A DNA stretch of 64,000 bases from Hyalangium ruber. Lineage in GTDB: Bacteria > Myxococcota > Myxococcia > Myxococcales > Myxococcaceae. Below the pieces are notes generated by a model. The model did not search any database, had not been told where the DNA came from, and saw only the letters and a program-made list of their open reading frames with translations. Numbering within the stretch: position 1 is the stretch's first letter; the number at the start of each line of letters is the position of its first letter. The translations under genes and the position numbers were made by a program. Of this stretch, positions 15,444 through 23,707 are shown in pieces. The stretch lies in the NCBI RefSeq assembly GCF_034259325.1, contig NZ_JAXIVS010000001.1, positions 992,001 through 1,056,000 of the forward strand, written 5' to 3'.

Positions 15444-16757
15444 ATGGACCGCCGTTCCGATGTCATCGTCCTGGGCGCGGGCGCCGCTGGGCTCGCCGCC
15501 GCGGACCGCCTCACCCGTGCCGGCCTGCGCGTCACCGTCCTCGAGGCGCGAGACCGCGTGGGCGGCCGCGTCCACACCGTCGCGGATCCGCTCACCGGCA
15601 CACCGCTGGAGCTGGGCGCGGAGTTCCTCCACGGAAAGCCACCGCTGCTCCGCAAGCTCACCCACCGCGAGAAGCTCACGGTGCGCCCGTGCAATGACCG
15701 CCACGTGTTCTTCTGGCGCGGGCAACTGCACGAGTGGAGCGAGGACTTCGAGAGCACCCAAGCCCTGGCCGAGGCGGAGCCTCCGGACCGCCCCGTAGGA
15801 GAGCTGCTGCGTGAGCTCGCCCAAACCGAGCGGTGGCCTCCCGCCAAGGTCGCCCTCGCCCGCTCCTATGTGGAGGGCTTCTATGCGGCGTCCGCCGATA
15901 CAGCCAGCGCGGTGGCCATCGCCCAGATGGAGCAGGCCGCCGAGGCGCTCGGAGGCATCACCCCCTCTCGGGTCCTGGAGGGCTATGGCCGGGTGCTCGA
16001 GCCTCTGGCCGAAAAGCTCCTGAAGCGCCCAGGGACGCTCTGGCTCAACGCCGTGGCCGAGGAGATCCAATGGTCCCGAGGGCATGTGCGTGTCCGAGCG
16101 CGCAACCGCGAGGGCACACCCCTGGGCCTCTTCGACGCCAGGCGGGCCATCATCACCCTGCCCGTGGGCGTGCTGCGCGCCCGTCCTCCGCAACGGGGCG
16201 CCGTGCGCTTCACGCCACGCCTTCCGGCGAAGGAGCGCGCCTGGAGCCGCCTGGAGATGGGGCCGTTGATGAAGGTACTCCTGCGCTTCCGCTCCGACTT
16301 CTGGCGAGAGCTGCCGGCAACCCGCCGCTATGGCTTCTTCCATGCCCCGGCCCTGCCCATCCCCACCTGGTGGACGCTGGAGCCCCATCGCTCCCGGCAC
16401 CTCGTGGGCTGGGTCGGCGGCCCGGGAGCCCTGGAGCTCTCGCGACTGCCGGAGCAGCAGGTCCTCCTCAAGGCGCTGAAGACGCTCGCTCGCATCTTCA
16501 ACCTCCCGCTCCTGTCCATGCGCGCGGAGTTGGAGAGCTGGCGCGTCGTCAACTGGCAGAAAGAGCCCTTCACGCTGGGCGGCTACTGCGTCATCCCCTC
16601 GGGCGCCTTGGACGCCCTGGAGGAGATTGCCACGCCCGTCCAGGGCACCCTCTTCTTCGCCGGAGAGGCCACGAACACCGACGGCGAGGAGGGCACCGTC
16701 CACGGTGCCATGGAGACTGGCCTGCGCGCGGCCCGCCAGGTGCTCGAGCACCGCTGA
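15444..16757 (+). CDS. FAD-dependent amine oxidase (flavin monoamine oxidase family)
   Basis: The 437-residue product starts at ATG 15444 with AGGAAG upstream. The N-terminal Rossmann motif GAGAAG is at residues 11-16, Glu34 binds the FAD ribose, and ARDRVGGR at 35-42 is the family's second signature. The C-terminal FAD-binding segment FFAGEATNTDGEEGTVHGAMETGLRAAR is complete. This is the layout of monoamine oxidase, polyamine oxidase and related amino-acid oxidases. There is no signal peptide, so it should be cytoplasmic. The substrate cannot be read from sequence. It is convergent with the large repeat protein, with a shared hairpin between them. Confidence 0.92.
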   Translation: MDRRSDVIVLGAGAAGLAAADRLTRAGLRVTVLEARDRVGGRVHTVADPLTGTPLELGAEFLHGKPPLLRKLTHREKLTVRPCNDRHVFFWRGQLHEWSEDFESTQALAEAEPPDRPVGELLRELAQTERWPPAKVALARSYVEGFYAASADTASAVAIAQMEQAAEALGGITPSRVLEGYGRVLEPLAEKLLKRPGTLWLNAVAEEIQWSRGHVRVRARNREGTPLGLFDARRAIITLPVGVLRARPPQRGAVRFTPRLPAKERAWSRLEMGPLMKVLLRFRSDFWRELPATRRYGFFHAPALPIPTWWTLEPHRSRHLVGWVGGPGALELSRLPEQQVLLKALKTLARIFNLPLLSMRAELESWRVVNWQKEPFTLGGYCVIPSGALDALEEIATPVQGTLFFAGEATNTDGEEGTVHGAMETGLRAARQVLEHR

Positions 16758-16780
16758 GCTGCCAACACTGCCGGAACTAC

Positions 16781-16820
16781 CGCCCGAGCCCCTGGTCTCA
16801 CGTGGCCAGGGGCTCGGGCG
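16781..16820. terminator. Bidirectional terminator between the amine oxidase and the Ig-repeat gene
   Basis: CGCCCGAGCCCCTGG at 16781-16795 pairs exactly with CCAGGGGCTCGGGCG at 16806-16820 (15-bp perfect stem, 10-nt loop). It lies between the stops of two convergent genes, 24 nt after one and 8 nt before the other. Confidence 0.75.
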
Positions 16821-16827
16821 CATTGCT

Positions 16828-19800
16828 TTAGCGGCGCGACCGGCGGCGGATGGCCGCCACCACCATCATCGCCAGCCAGGCGGCCGGGAACGGCGCGGCG
16901 CTGCACCCGCCACCGCCGAACGAGCGCTCGGACCCAGAGCCCCCGCCCTCCGTCACCGTCCACTTGTGCTCGGCCGGCGTGGGGTCCACGTTGCCCGCGG
17001 CGTCGATCGCCCGGACCCTCAGGGTGTGCTCGCCCACCCCGACCGTGTACGAGTCCTCGCACGGACCGAAGGCCCCGCCGTCCAGGCTGCACTCGTAGCG
17101 GACGCCCGGCTCGTTCGAGGAGAACTCGAACTCCGCCTCCCTGCTGGTGGTGGAGGCAGGAGGACCGCGGGTGATGGTTGTCTCCGGCGGCACGGTGTCG
17201 ATCGTGATGGACACCGCGTTGGAGGGCGGGCTCGTGTTGCCCGCGCCATCGGTCTCCGTGGCCGTGATGGTGTGCGGCCCATCCGGCAGCGGCTGGCTCG
17301 GCTCGCAGCTCCAGTTCCCGCTCGCATCAGCCACCGCCGTGCAAACCGGCGTCGTCCCACCGTCGACGTACACGTTCACCGTGGAACCTGGCGTCGCCGT
17401 ACCGGTGATGGGCGGCGTGTTGTCGCCCACCACCTGGCCCGAGGTCGGACCCGTGATGACGGGCGCCGGCGGCAGGTTGGGCACCGAGGTGTCCACCGTG
17501 AAGGGGACCGTGTTGGAGGGCGGGCTCGTGTTGCCCGCCGGGTCGGTCGCGGTCGCGGTGACCGTGTGCGGTCCGTCCGGCAGCGCCGTGGTGGGCTCGC
17601 AGCTCCAGTTCCCGCTCGCATCGGCCACCGCCGTGCAGGCAGGAGTCGTGCTCCCGTCGATGTACACCGTCACCGTGGCGCCCGGCTCCGCGGTACCCGT
17701 GATGGTCGGGGTGTTGTCCCCCACCACCTGGCCCGAGGTCGGCCCCGTGATGACCGGCGCGGTAGGCGCCTCCGTGTCGATCGTGAACGGCACCGTGTTG
17801 GAGGGCGGGCTGGTGTTGCCCAGGCCATCGGTGGCGGTCGCCGTCACCGTGTGCGGGCCCTGGGACAGCGGCGTGCCCACGTCACAGCTCCACACGCCGC
17901 TGGCATTGGCCACCGCCGTGCACGCAGGCGTCGTGCTCCCGTCGATGTACACGTTCACCGTGTTGCCAGGCGTCGCCGTGCCAGTGATGGTCGGCGTGGT
18001 GTCCGTCAGCACCTGGTTCGGCGTCGGGCCCGTGATGACCGGCGTGGAGGGCAGCGAGGTGTCGATGGTGAAGGGAACCGCGCTGGTCGGCGGGCTCGTG
18101 TTGCCCGCGCCGTCCGTGGCGGTCGCCGTCACCGTGTGCGGGCCCTCGGGCAGCGGCGTGCCCACGTCGCAGCTCCACACGCCGCTGGAGTTGGCCACCG
18201 CCGTACAGGCAGGCGTCGTGCTCCCATCGATGTACACCGTCACCGTGGAGCCGGGCTCCGCAGTCCCCGTGATGGTCGGCGTGTTGTCCGTCAGCACTTG
18301 GTTCGGCGTCGGGCCCGTGATGGTGGGCGCCGTGGGCGCCTGGGTATCAATGGTGAAGGGAACCGTGTTGGACTGAGGGCTGGTATTGCCCGCCGTGTCC
18401 GTGGCGGTCGCCGTCACCGTGTGCGGGCCCTCGGCCAGCGCCGAGCCCACATCGCAGCTCCACACACCACTGGAGTTGGCCACCGCCGTACAGGCCGGCG
18501 TCGTGCTCCCGTCGATGTACACCGTCACCGTGGCACCAGCCTCCGCCGTGCCGGTGATGGTCGGCGTGGTGTCCGTCAGCACCTGGTTCGGCGTCGGGCC
18601 CGTGATGACGGGCGCCGCGGGCGCCTGGGTATCAATGCTGAAGGGGACCGTGTTGGAGGGCGGGCTGGTGTTGCCCCCCGCGTCCGTGGCGGTCGCCGTC
18701 ACCGTGTGCGGGCCCTGGGCGAGCGCCGTGCCCACGTCACAGCTCCACACACCGCTGGCGTTGGTCACCGCCGTACAAGCCGGAGTCGTGCTCCCGTCGA
18801 TGTACACCGTCACCGTGGAGCCAATCTCCGCCGTACCGGTGATGGTCGGCGTGGTGTCCGTCAGCACCTGGTTCGGCGTCGGACCCGTGATAACAGGCGC
18901 CGCGGGCGCGGAGATGTCGATCGTGAACGGCACCGGGCTGGTCGGCGGGCTCGTGTTGCCCAGATCATCCGTGGCGGTCGCCGTGACCGTGTGCGGACCC
19001 TCGGGCAACGGCGTGCCCACGTCACAGCTCCACACGCCGCTGGCGTTGGCCACCGCCGTGCAGGCCGGCGTCGTGCTCCCGTCGATGTACACCGTCACCG
19101 TGGAGCCGGGCTCCGCCGTGCCGGTGATGGTCGGCGTGGTGTCCGTCAGCACCTGGCCCGGAGTCGGACCCGTGATGGTGGGCGAGGGGGGCGCCGCGGT
19201 GTCAATGGTGAAGGGGACCGTGTTGGACTGCTGGCTGGTGTTGCCCGCCGTGTCCGTGGCGGTCGCCGTCACCGTGTGCGGGCCCTCGGGCAGCGCCGTG
19301 CCCACGTCACAGCTCCACACGCCGCTGGCATTGGTCACCGCCGTACAAGCCGGCGTCGTGCTCCCGTCGATGTACACCGTCACCGTGGAGCCAATCTCCG
19401 CCGTGCCGGTGATGGTCGGCGTGGTGTCCGTCAGCACCTGGTTCGGCGTCGGACCCGTGATGACGGGCGCCGCAGGAGGCACCGAGTCCAAGGTGAACGT
19501 CACGGGAGCAGAGGTCGCCGAGTTGCCCACGATGGTCGAGGTGGCCACGGCCGTGTGCGTCCCCTCGGACAGGCCCGGAGCGGGGCACGTGAACTGGCCC
19601 GACGCATCGGCCGTCACCGTACACAGAGGCGTGGTGCTTCCATCCAGGAAGACCTGCACGGAGGCGCCAGGGACGGCGGTACCACCGATCGTGGCTCCCG
19701 GACCGGTCGAGGTAGGAGTGCTCGTGATCACCGGCGTCTGCTGGCAGACCGAGATCGCATCCAGCCGGACGTTCACGGCGTTATCGCTGTTGTTGACCGA

Positions 19801-20712
19801 CGGGCAGTCCACGTCGATGAGCGCCAGGGACACGCTGCCGGACACCGCGTCGAAATCCCGGAACAGGGTGAAGCCCAGATTGATCGCATCATTCCGGTTG
19901 TCGAAGCCCAGGAGTGGAGGGTTGAACCCGATGGAGAACGCCTGGCCGCCGTCGTTGTTGGTGTAGTTGATGCCGATGATGCCGGGGTACCAGTTGGCAC
20001 CGCTCGAGTAGCTGACCGCACCCGAGACGTAGCGCACCCGGTAGCGGGCCGGCGTGCTCAGGGAGGGCTGCACCGCGCCCGGGGGCAGCGGGGGCGTCGG
20101 GAGGTTCTCGACCTGGGTGCAGTTCGCGATGCCGCGCCGGGTGAAGAAGGCGCTCACGGGAGGAGTCTGGCAGGTGGCGCCGGGCTCCACGGTACACGTC
20201 GCGGAGCAGCCATCGCCCGCGTTCGTGTTGCCGTCGTCACACGCCTCGGTCGAGGCCTTGATGCCATCGCCGCACGCCACCGCGCACACCGACGGATAAC
20301 CGGTGCAGCCATAGCCCGGCTCGATGGTGCAGCTGGCGCTGCAGCCATCTCCGGCGGTGGTGTTGCCATCGTCGCAAAGCTCGGCATCGACGAGCTGGCC
20401 ATCGCCGCAGACCGTGTTGCAGACGGACGGCGCGCCGCTGCAGACATACCCGACCTCGATAGCGCAGGTGGGGCTGCAGCCATCGCCCTGGACGGTGTTG
20501 CCGTCATCGCAGGTCTCTCCCGGGTCGAAGATGCCGTCGCCGCACACGGCGATCAGCAACTGGGACTCGGAGGAAGAGACCGGCTCCTGGATGTTCGTCC
20601 CGCAGCCAGCGGCGAGCAGGAGGAACAGCGCGAGCGCTGTCACGGGGTGGGCCCCACGTGAGGCCTGTCGGGTCGTTTTCAAGGAACAATCTAGGGGTAA
20701 ACGAGTGCTCAT
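16828..20712 (-). CDS. MYXO-CTERM surface lipoprotein with DUF4215 and eight Ig-like repeats
   Basis: This 1294-residue protein starts at ATG 20712, with GAAGTGAG upstream overlapping the previous stop. Residues 20-37 form a lipoprotein signal (LLLAAGC, Cys37). Three Cys-rich DUF4215 repeats follow (CGDGIFDPGETCDDGNT..GDGCSPTC pattern), then a domain of about 150 residues (DYGGQAFSIGFN-like strands). A divergent Ig-like unit and eight close copies of a 95-residue Ig-like unit come next (VITGPTPNQVLTDTTPTITGTA, TVYIDGSTTPACTAV, SGVWSCDVG, PHTVTATATD). Near the end are an Ig/fibronectin-type unit (SREAEFEFSSNEPGVRYECSLDGG) and a MYXO-CTERM tail: GGGGCSAAP, one hydrophobic helix and RRRSRR. It probably acts at the cell surface in adhesion. 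Having both a lipobox and a MYXO-CTERM is odd. Confidence 0.92.
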   Translation of the reverse strand: MSTRLPLDCSLKTTRQASRGAHPVTALALFLLLAAGCGTNIQEPVSSSESQLLIAVCGDGIFDPGETCDDGNTVQGDGCSPTCAIEVGYVCSGAPSVCNTVCGDGQLVDAELCDDGNTTAGDGCSASCTIEPGYGCTGYPSVCAVACGDGIKASTEACDDGNTNAGDGCSATCTVEPGATCQTPPVSAFFTRRGIANCTQVENLPTPPLPPGAVQPSLSTPARYRVRYVSGAVSYSSGANWYPGIIGINYTNNDGGQAFSIGFNPPLLGFDNRNDAINLGFTLFRDFDAVSGSVSLALIDVDCPSVNNSDNAVNVRLDAISVCQQTPVITSTPTSTGPGATIGGTAVPGASVQVFLDGSTTPLCTVTADASGQFTCPAPGLSEGTHTAVATSTIVGNSATSAPVTFTLDSVPPAAPVITGPTPNQVLTDTTPTITGTAEIGSTVTVYIDGSTTPACTAVTNASGVWSCDVGTALPEGPHTVTATATDTAGNTSQQSNTVPFTIDTAAPPSPTITGPTPGQVLTDTTPTITGTAEPGSTVTVYIDGSTTPACTAVANASGVWSCDVGTPLPEGPHTVTATATDDLGNTSPPTSPVPFTIDISAPAAPVITGPTPNQVLTDTTPTITGTAEIGSTVTVYIDGSTTPACTAVTNASGVWSCDVGTALAQGPHTVTATATDAGGNTSPPSNTVPFSIDTQAPAAPVITGPTPNQVLTDTTPTITGTAEAGATVTVYIDGSTTPACTAVANSSGVWSCDVGSALAEGPHTVTATATDTAGNTSPQSNTVPFTIDTQAPTAPTITGPTPNQVLTDNTPTITGTAEPGSTVTVYIDGSTTPACTAVANSSGVWSCDVGTPLPEGPHTVTATATDGAGNTSPPTSAVPFTIDTSLPSTPVITGPTPNQVLTDTTPTITGTATPGNTVNVYIDGSTTPACTAVANASGVWSCDVGTPLSQGPHTVTATATDGLGNTSPPSNTVPFTIDTEAPTAPVITGPTSGQVVGDNTPTITGTAEPGATVTVYIDGSTTPACTAVADASGNWSCEPTTALPDGPHTVTATATDPAGNTSPPSNTVPFTVDTSVPNLPPAPVITGPTSGQVVGDNTPPITGTATPGSTVNVYVDGGTTPVCTAVADASGNWSCEPSQPLPDGPHTITATETDGAGNTSPPSNAVSITIDTVPPETTITRGPPASTTSREAEFEFSSNEPGVRYECSLDGGAFGPCEDSYTVGVGEHTLRVRAIDAAGNVDPTPAEHKWTVTEGGGSGSERSFGGGGCSAAPFPAAWLAMMVVAAIRRRSRR
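17190..19475. repeat. Tandem array of Ig-domain repeats, 285-bp period
   Basis: The marker TCGATGTAC recurs at 17657, 17942, 18227, 18512, 18797, 19082 and 19367, a spacing of exactly 285 bp each time (95 codons). An eighth, more diverged copy has its marker (TCGACGTAC) at 17363, offset 294 bp by a 9-bp insertion. Neighbouring copies are nearly identical over long stretches. The array lies inside the MYXO-CTERM gene and keeps its frame. Confidence 0.93.
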
Positions 20713-20720
20713 GGTCGGTC

Positions 20721-22562
20721 TCACTTCTGAATGTTTTCGGGGTTGGGCGTGCCCTGGACGGGCTGCGCGTCCTCGGGGGCACCGGCGATCTTGAACTCCA
20801 CGCGGCGATTCTTCGAACGGCCTCGCTCCGTGACGTTGTCGGCGATGGGCTGCGTCTGCCCGAAGCCCTTGGGCTCCAGCCGCTCGCGTGCCACACCCCG
20901 GCTCACGAGGTACTTCACCACCGCCTCCGCGCGGCGCTGCGACAGATCGAGGTTGGCCGCCTCGTTGCCCTTGTTGTCGGTGTGCCCCTCGACGCGCACC
21001 TTCTCGATCTCGGGGTGCGACTTGAGGATGGACGCCACGTTGTCGAGCAGCTTGTGGCTGCGGCGCTGGATGATGTCCTTGCCCGTGTCGAAGTACACGG
21101 AGTCCATGATGCGGATGCGACCCGTGGTGATCTCCGCCAGCTGCTTCTCCTTGCAGCCGTTGTTCTTCACCGTGCCTGCCTCGTCCGGGCAGTTGTCGAG
21201 CCGGTCGACGATGGTGTCGCTGTCACGGTCCTTGTCGGGGCAGCCACGGTTCTCCGCGGGGCCGACCTCGTTCGGACAGGCGTCGGCCTGGTCGGCCACC
21301 CCGTCCTTGTCGTTGTCACGGTCCGGGCAGCCATCCGCGTCCTCGAAGCCGTCCTTGTCCTCCGCCTCGCGGGGGCAGCGGTCCTTCGAGTCGGAGATGC
21401 CGTCGCCGTCCGAGTCCGGATCATCCGGGCAGCCGTCGTCGTCCTGGAAGTTGTTGACGTTCTCCGCCTCGGAGGGGCAGCGGTCGGCCAGGTTGAGCAG
21501 GCCGTCCCCGTCGTCATCCTTGTCCGGACAGCCCTTCAGCTCGGCGAGCCCGGGCTGCGTGGGACATGCGTCGGCCGCGTTCTTCACCCCATCCCCATCC
21601 GCGTCGAGCTCGGGGCACACCTCCGGAGGCGCCGAAGAGCCCTCGACGCAGAGGTTCTTGGCCGCATCGGACCCGAACGCCACGCCCGCCAGCACGCGGA
21701 AGCTCGGCGTACCGGGCGTCCTGCCAAAGCCCGGGCCACCCAGCGCGTACAGCTCCACCGGGCCCACCGGGTAGCGCAGACCCAGCAGCACCTCCATGGA
21801 GGCGGGAGAACTGGCCAGCGGGAGCGTGCCACGCACCACCAGCTCCTCCCGCAGGCCCTCGCCGATGCTGGAGATGTTGAGGCCGCCGTTCAGCTCGGTG
21901 CCCAGCTCGTCTTTGGGATCCGTCACGCCCGGCGAGAGCGCATACGTCTCCGTGCGAACCAGCGCACCGACGTCCGCGCCCACGCGCCAGGAGTCGCTCA
22001 GCCGCTTGCCGAGCCCCAGGCGCGGCATGAAGACGATGTTCTTGTCCCGCGTGAGCGCCTCGCTGCTGCCCAGCGGCAGCCCCACCCCGAGGTGGACACC
22101 CAGGTCCAGCGCGCTCCCACCCTCCTCGGAGAGGAGCTTGGCGCGACCCTGGATCCATGGGGTGCCCAGCGCCGCCGACGACGGCTTGGTCAGCCCGATG
22201 GAGGACAGGTCGTTGGCCCACTGCAACACCACGGGCACCTGCGCGCCCAGCTCGAGCCAGTCCAGCAGGGCGTAGGCGCCGCTCAGGTGGAGCGTGGCCC
22301 GGTCCTTGACGACGACCTGGACCTCCTCATCCCCCTCGAAGAGGGCGAGCGGCTTGTGCTCCCAGTGCGCGGTGACGCCGAGGCGATAACGCCCTTGCTC
22401 GAGCAGATCGCCTGTCGATAGGACGAGGCTGTCTCGTGCGCCGGGGTTGAGTTGCAGCTTCTCGAGTTCGAAGCCCGGGATGCGCTGATCCTGAGCCAGC
22501 GCCGTTGTGGCCAGGAGCGCGAATGCTCCTCCTAGCCATCGTGAAAGATGTCGTGAAGACAA
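20721..22562 (-). CDS. OmpA-family outer-membrane protein with TSP3 calcium-binding repeats
   Basis: The start chosen is TTG 22562, preceded by GGAGAGGG at good spacing and followed by a signal peptide (LSRWLGGAFALLATTALA); an upstream GTG in the same frame has no site. The 613-residue product has an N-terminal beta-barrel of about 300 residues (VTAHWEHKPLALFEGD, LHLSGAYALLDWLELGAQVPVVL, LGVHLGVGLPLG). Five thrombospondin type-3 repeats follow (DADGDGVKNAADACP, DKDDDGDGLLNLADRCP and similar), which bind calcium. The C-terminal OmpA domain has VYFDTGKDII, VEGHTDNKGNEAANLDLSQRRAEAV and the peptidoglycan-contacting Asp/Arg set. It anchors the outer membrane to peptidoglycan. It ends 8 nt before the Ig-repeat gene and is probably co-transcribed with it. 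Confidence 0.93.
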   Translation of the reverse strand: MSSRHLSRWLGGAFALLATTALAQDQRIPGFELEKLQLNPGARDSLVLSTGDLLEQGRYRLGVTAHWEHKPLALFEGDEEVQVVVKDRATLHLSGAYALLDWLELGAQVPVVLQWANDLSSIGLTKPSSAALGTPWIQGRAKLLSEEGGSALDLGVHLGVGLPLGSSEALTRDKNIVFMPRLGLGKRLSDSWRVGADVGALVRTETYALSPGVTDPKDELGTELNGGLNISSIGEGLREELVVRGTLPLASSPASMEVLLGLRYPVGPVELYALGGPGFGRTPGTPSFRVLAGVAFGSDAAKNLCVEGSSAPPEVCPELDADGDGVKNAADACPTQPGLAELKGCPDKDDDGDGLLNLADRCPSEAENVNNFQDDDGCPDDPDSDGDGISDSKDRCPREAEDKDGFEDADGCPDRDNDKDGVADQADACPNEVGPAENRGCPDKDRDSDTIVDRLDNCPDEAGTVKNNGCKEKQLAEITTGRIRIMDSVYFDTGKDIIQRRSHKLLDNVASILKSHPEIEKVRVEGHTDNKGNEAANLDLSQRRAEAVVKYLVSRGVARERLEPKGFGQTQPIADNVTERGRSKNRRVEFKIAGAPEDAQPVQGTPNPENIQK

Positions 22563-22695
22563 AGTTCCCTCTCCAATGTCGTGGGAGCCAAGGAATGCCC
22601 CGGCGCCAAAGGAGCACGACTGCACATCTCACGCCAGAAAGAGACACTGGAGCGTCCTAGAGGGAACCCCATTGTTTGAAAGCGCTTGCATGTTT

Positions 22696-22742
22696 TGTCG
22701 ACAGGCCCACTGACATGTCAGAGAGCGTCACTGACATGTCAG
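22696..22742. promoter_or_regulatory. Tandem palindromic operator in a divergent intergenic region
   Basis: CACTGACATGTCAG occurs twice, at 22708-22721 and 22729-22742, exactly 21 bp apart (two helical turns). Each copy contains the perfect palindrome TGACATGTCA. A related palindrome, TGTCGACA, lies at 22696-22703. The sites lie between the divergent genes for the OmpA protein and the coiled-coil protein. This is the pattern of a dimeric repressor or activator binding cooperatively on one face. The regulator is not identified. Confidence 0.7.
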
Positions 22743-22849
22743 CGGAACGTTTCCGTGTCATCGCTTGCCCCGCCTGGAGGCCAAGGGGGGAGACGATCGG
22801 GAGCGCGCCCCGGTGGCGTGGCGTCCGGGAGTGAACAGCTTTCTGGGCG

Positions 22850-23692
22850 ATGACTCCTTGGCTCACGCTCTCCCTTGGTTTGTGGCTCGGGCAGTCGCCC
22901 GGGGTCACCCCTTCCCTGCCCCCTGACGCCGACACCCAGGATCCCGCCGCCCTCGAGCTGCGCGATGCCTGGCAGCGTGCCCTCGACGAAGCGGAGGCCA
23001 CCGACGAAGGCCAGGCCCAAGCGGCCGATGGCGTCCAGATGCCGGTGCTGGAGCTCGGGACGCCCGACTCTCCCCTCTCCGTCCCGGTTTCGGACGGGGC
23101 GGCCGTGAGCGGAGCCGCGCAACCGGAACAACCCGGAATCGGTGGGGCCGGTTCGGACACTGGCCAGGAGGAGACAGCCACCCCCGCCGCTCCCAGCCCT
23201 TCGGGCGACATGCGCGGCGAAATGGAGCGGCTGCGCACCCAGGTCCAGTCGCTGCGGACGCAGCTCGAGGCCCAGCAGGCGGAGTCCGCCGCCCGTACGG
23301 GGCTCCTCCAGGAGCAGTTCTCCGGCATGCAGGAGCGTGCCCAGGAGCAGGAGCGGCTGCGCACCCAACGCCTGGATCGGCTGGAAGACGCCGGAATCTG
23401 GCTGCTCGCCGCCGATCAAGCCCTCGCGGTGGGAGAGCTGGACGTGGGCGACGCGCTGGATGCGGCGGACACGGCGCTAGCGGAGGTGCTCCAGAACGCC
23501 ACCGAGGCCGGTCAGGGGCAGACCGTGCAGCTCATCGAGAGCGCCCGGTCCCGTATTGCCTACGCACTGGAGGCCGCGGGCCGCCGGGACTCCTACTTCG
23601 CCCGTGGCGCCCTCTACGAGGCCCACCTGGAACTGCGAGCGGCCCGCCGCCACGCCCTGGACCGGCAGGACACCGCCGTCCTGCCCCCGTGA
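22850..23692 (+). CDS. Secreted coiled-coil protein (unknown)
   Basis: This 280-residue protein starts at ATG 22850 with a probable signal peptide (WLTLSLGLWLGQSPGV). Residues 25-115 are acidic, Pro/Gly/Gln-rich and probably disordered. Residues 118-175 form a coiled coil (MRGEMERLRTQVQSLRTQLEAQQAES, GMQERAQEQERLRTQRLDRLED). Residues 180-275 are Ala-rich helices (ADQALAVGELDVGDALDAADTALAEVLQNA, ALYEAHLELRAARRHALDRQ), of TPR-like look. No family was recognised. It is divergent from the OmpA gene, with tandem palindromes between them, so the two may be co-regulated. Confidence 0.78.
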   Translation: MTPWLTLSLGLWLGQSPGVTPSLPPDADTQDPAALELRDAWQRALDEAEATDEGQAQAADGVQMPVLELGTPDSPLSVPVSDGAAVSGAAQPEQPGIGGAGSDTGQEETATPAAPSPSGDMRGEMERLRTQVQSLRTQLEAQQAESAARTGLLQEQFSGMQERAQEQERLRTQRLDRLEDAGIWLLAADQALAVGELDVGDALDAADTALAEVLQNATEAGQGQTVQLIESARSRIAYALEAAGRRDSYFARGALYEAHLELRAARRHALDRQDTAVLPP

Positions 23693-23707
23693 CGGACGGC
23701 GGCGCGC

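Noticed and set aside
17190-19475. The repeat array considered as a CRISPR
   Set aside because: The repeats are 285 bp, coding and in frame, with no short spacer pattern.
16627-20661. A long plus-strand open frame (about 1344 codons) opposite the Ig-repeat protein
   Set aside because: It is a shadow of the repeat gene; its own repeats mirror the 285-bp array and its product is Arg/Gly/His-rich.
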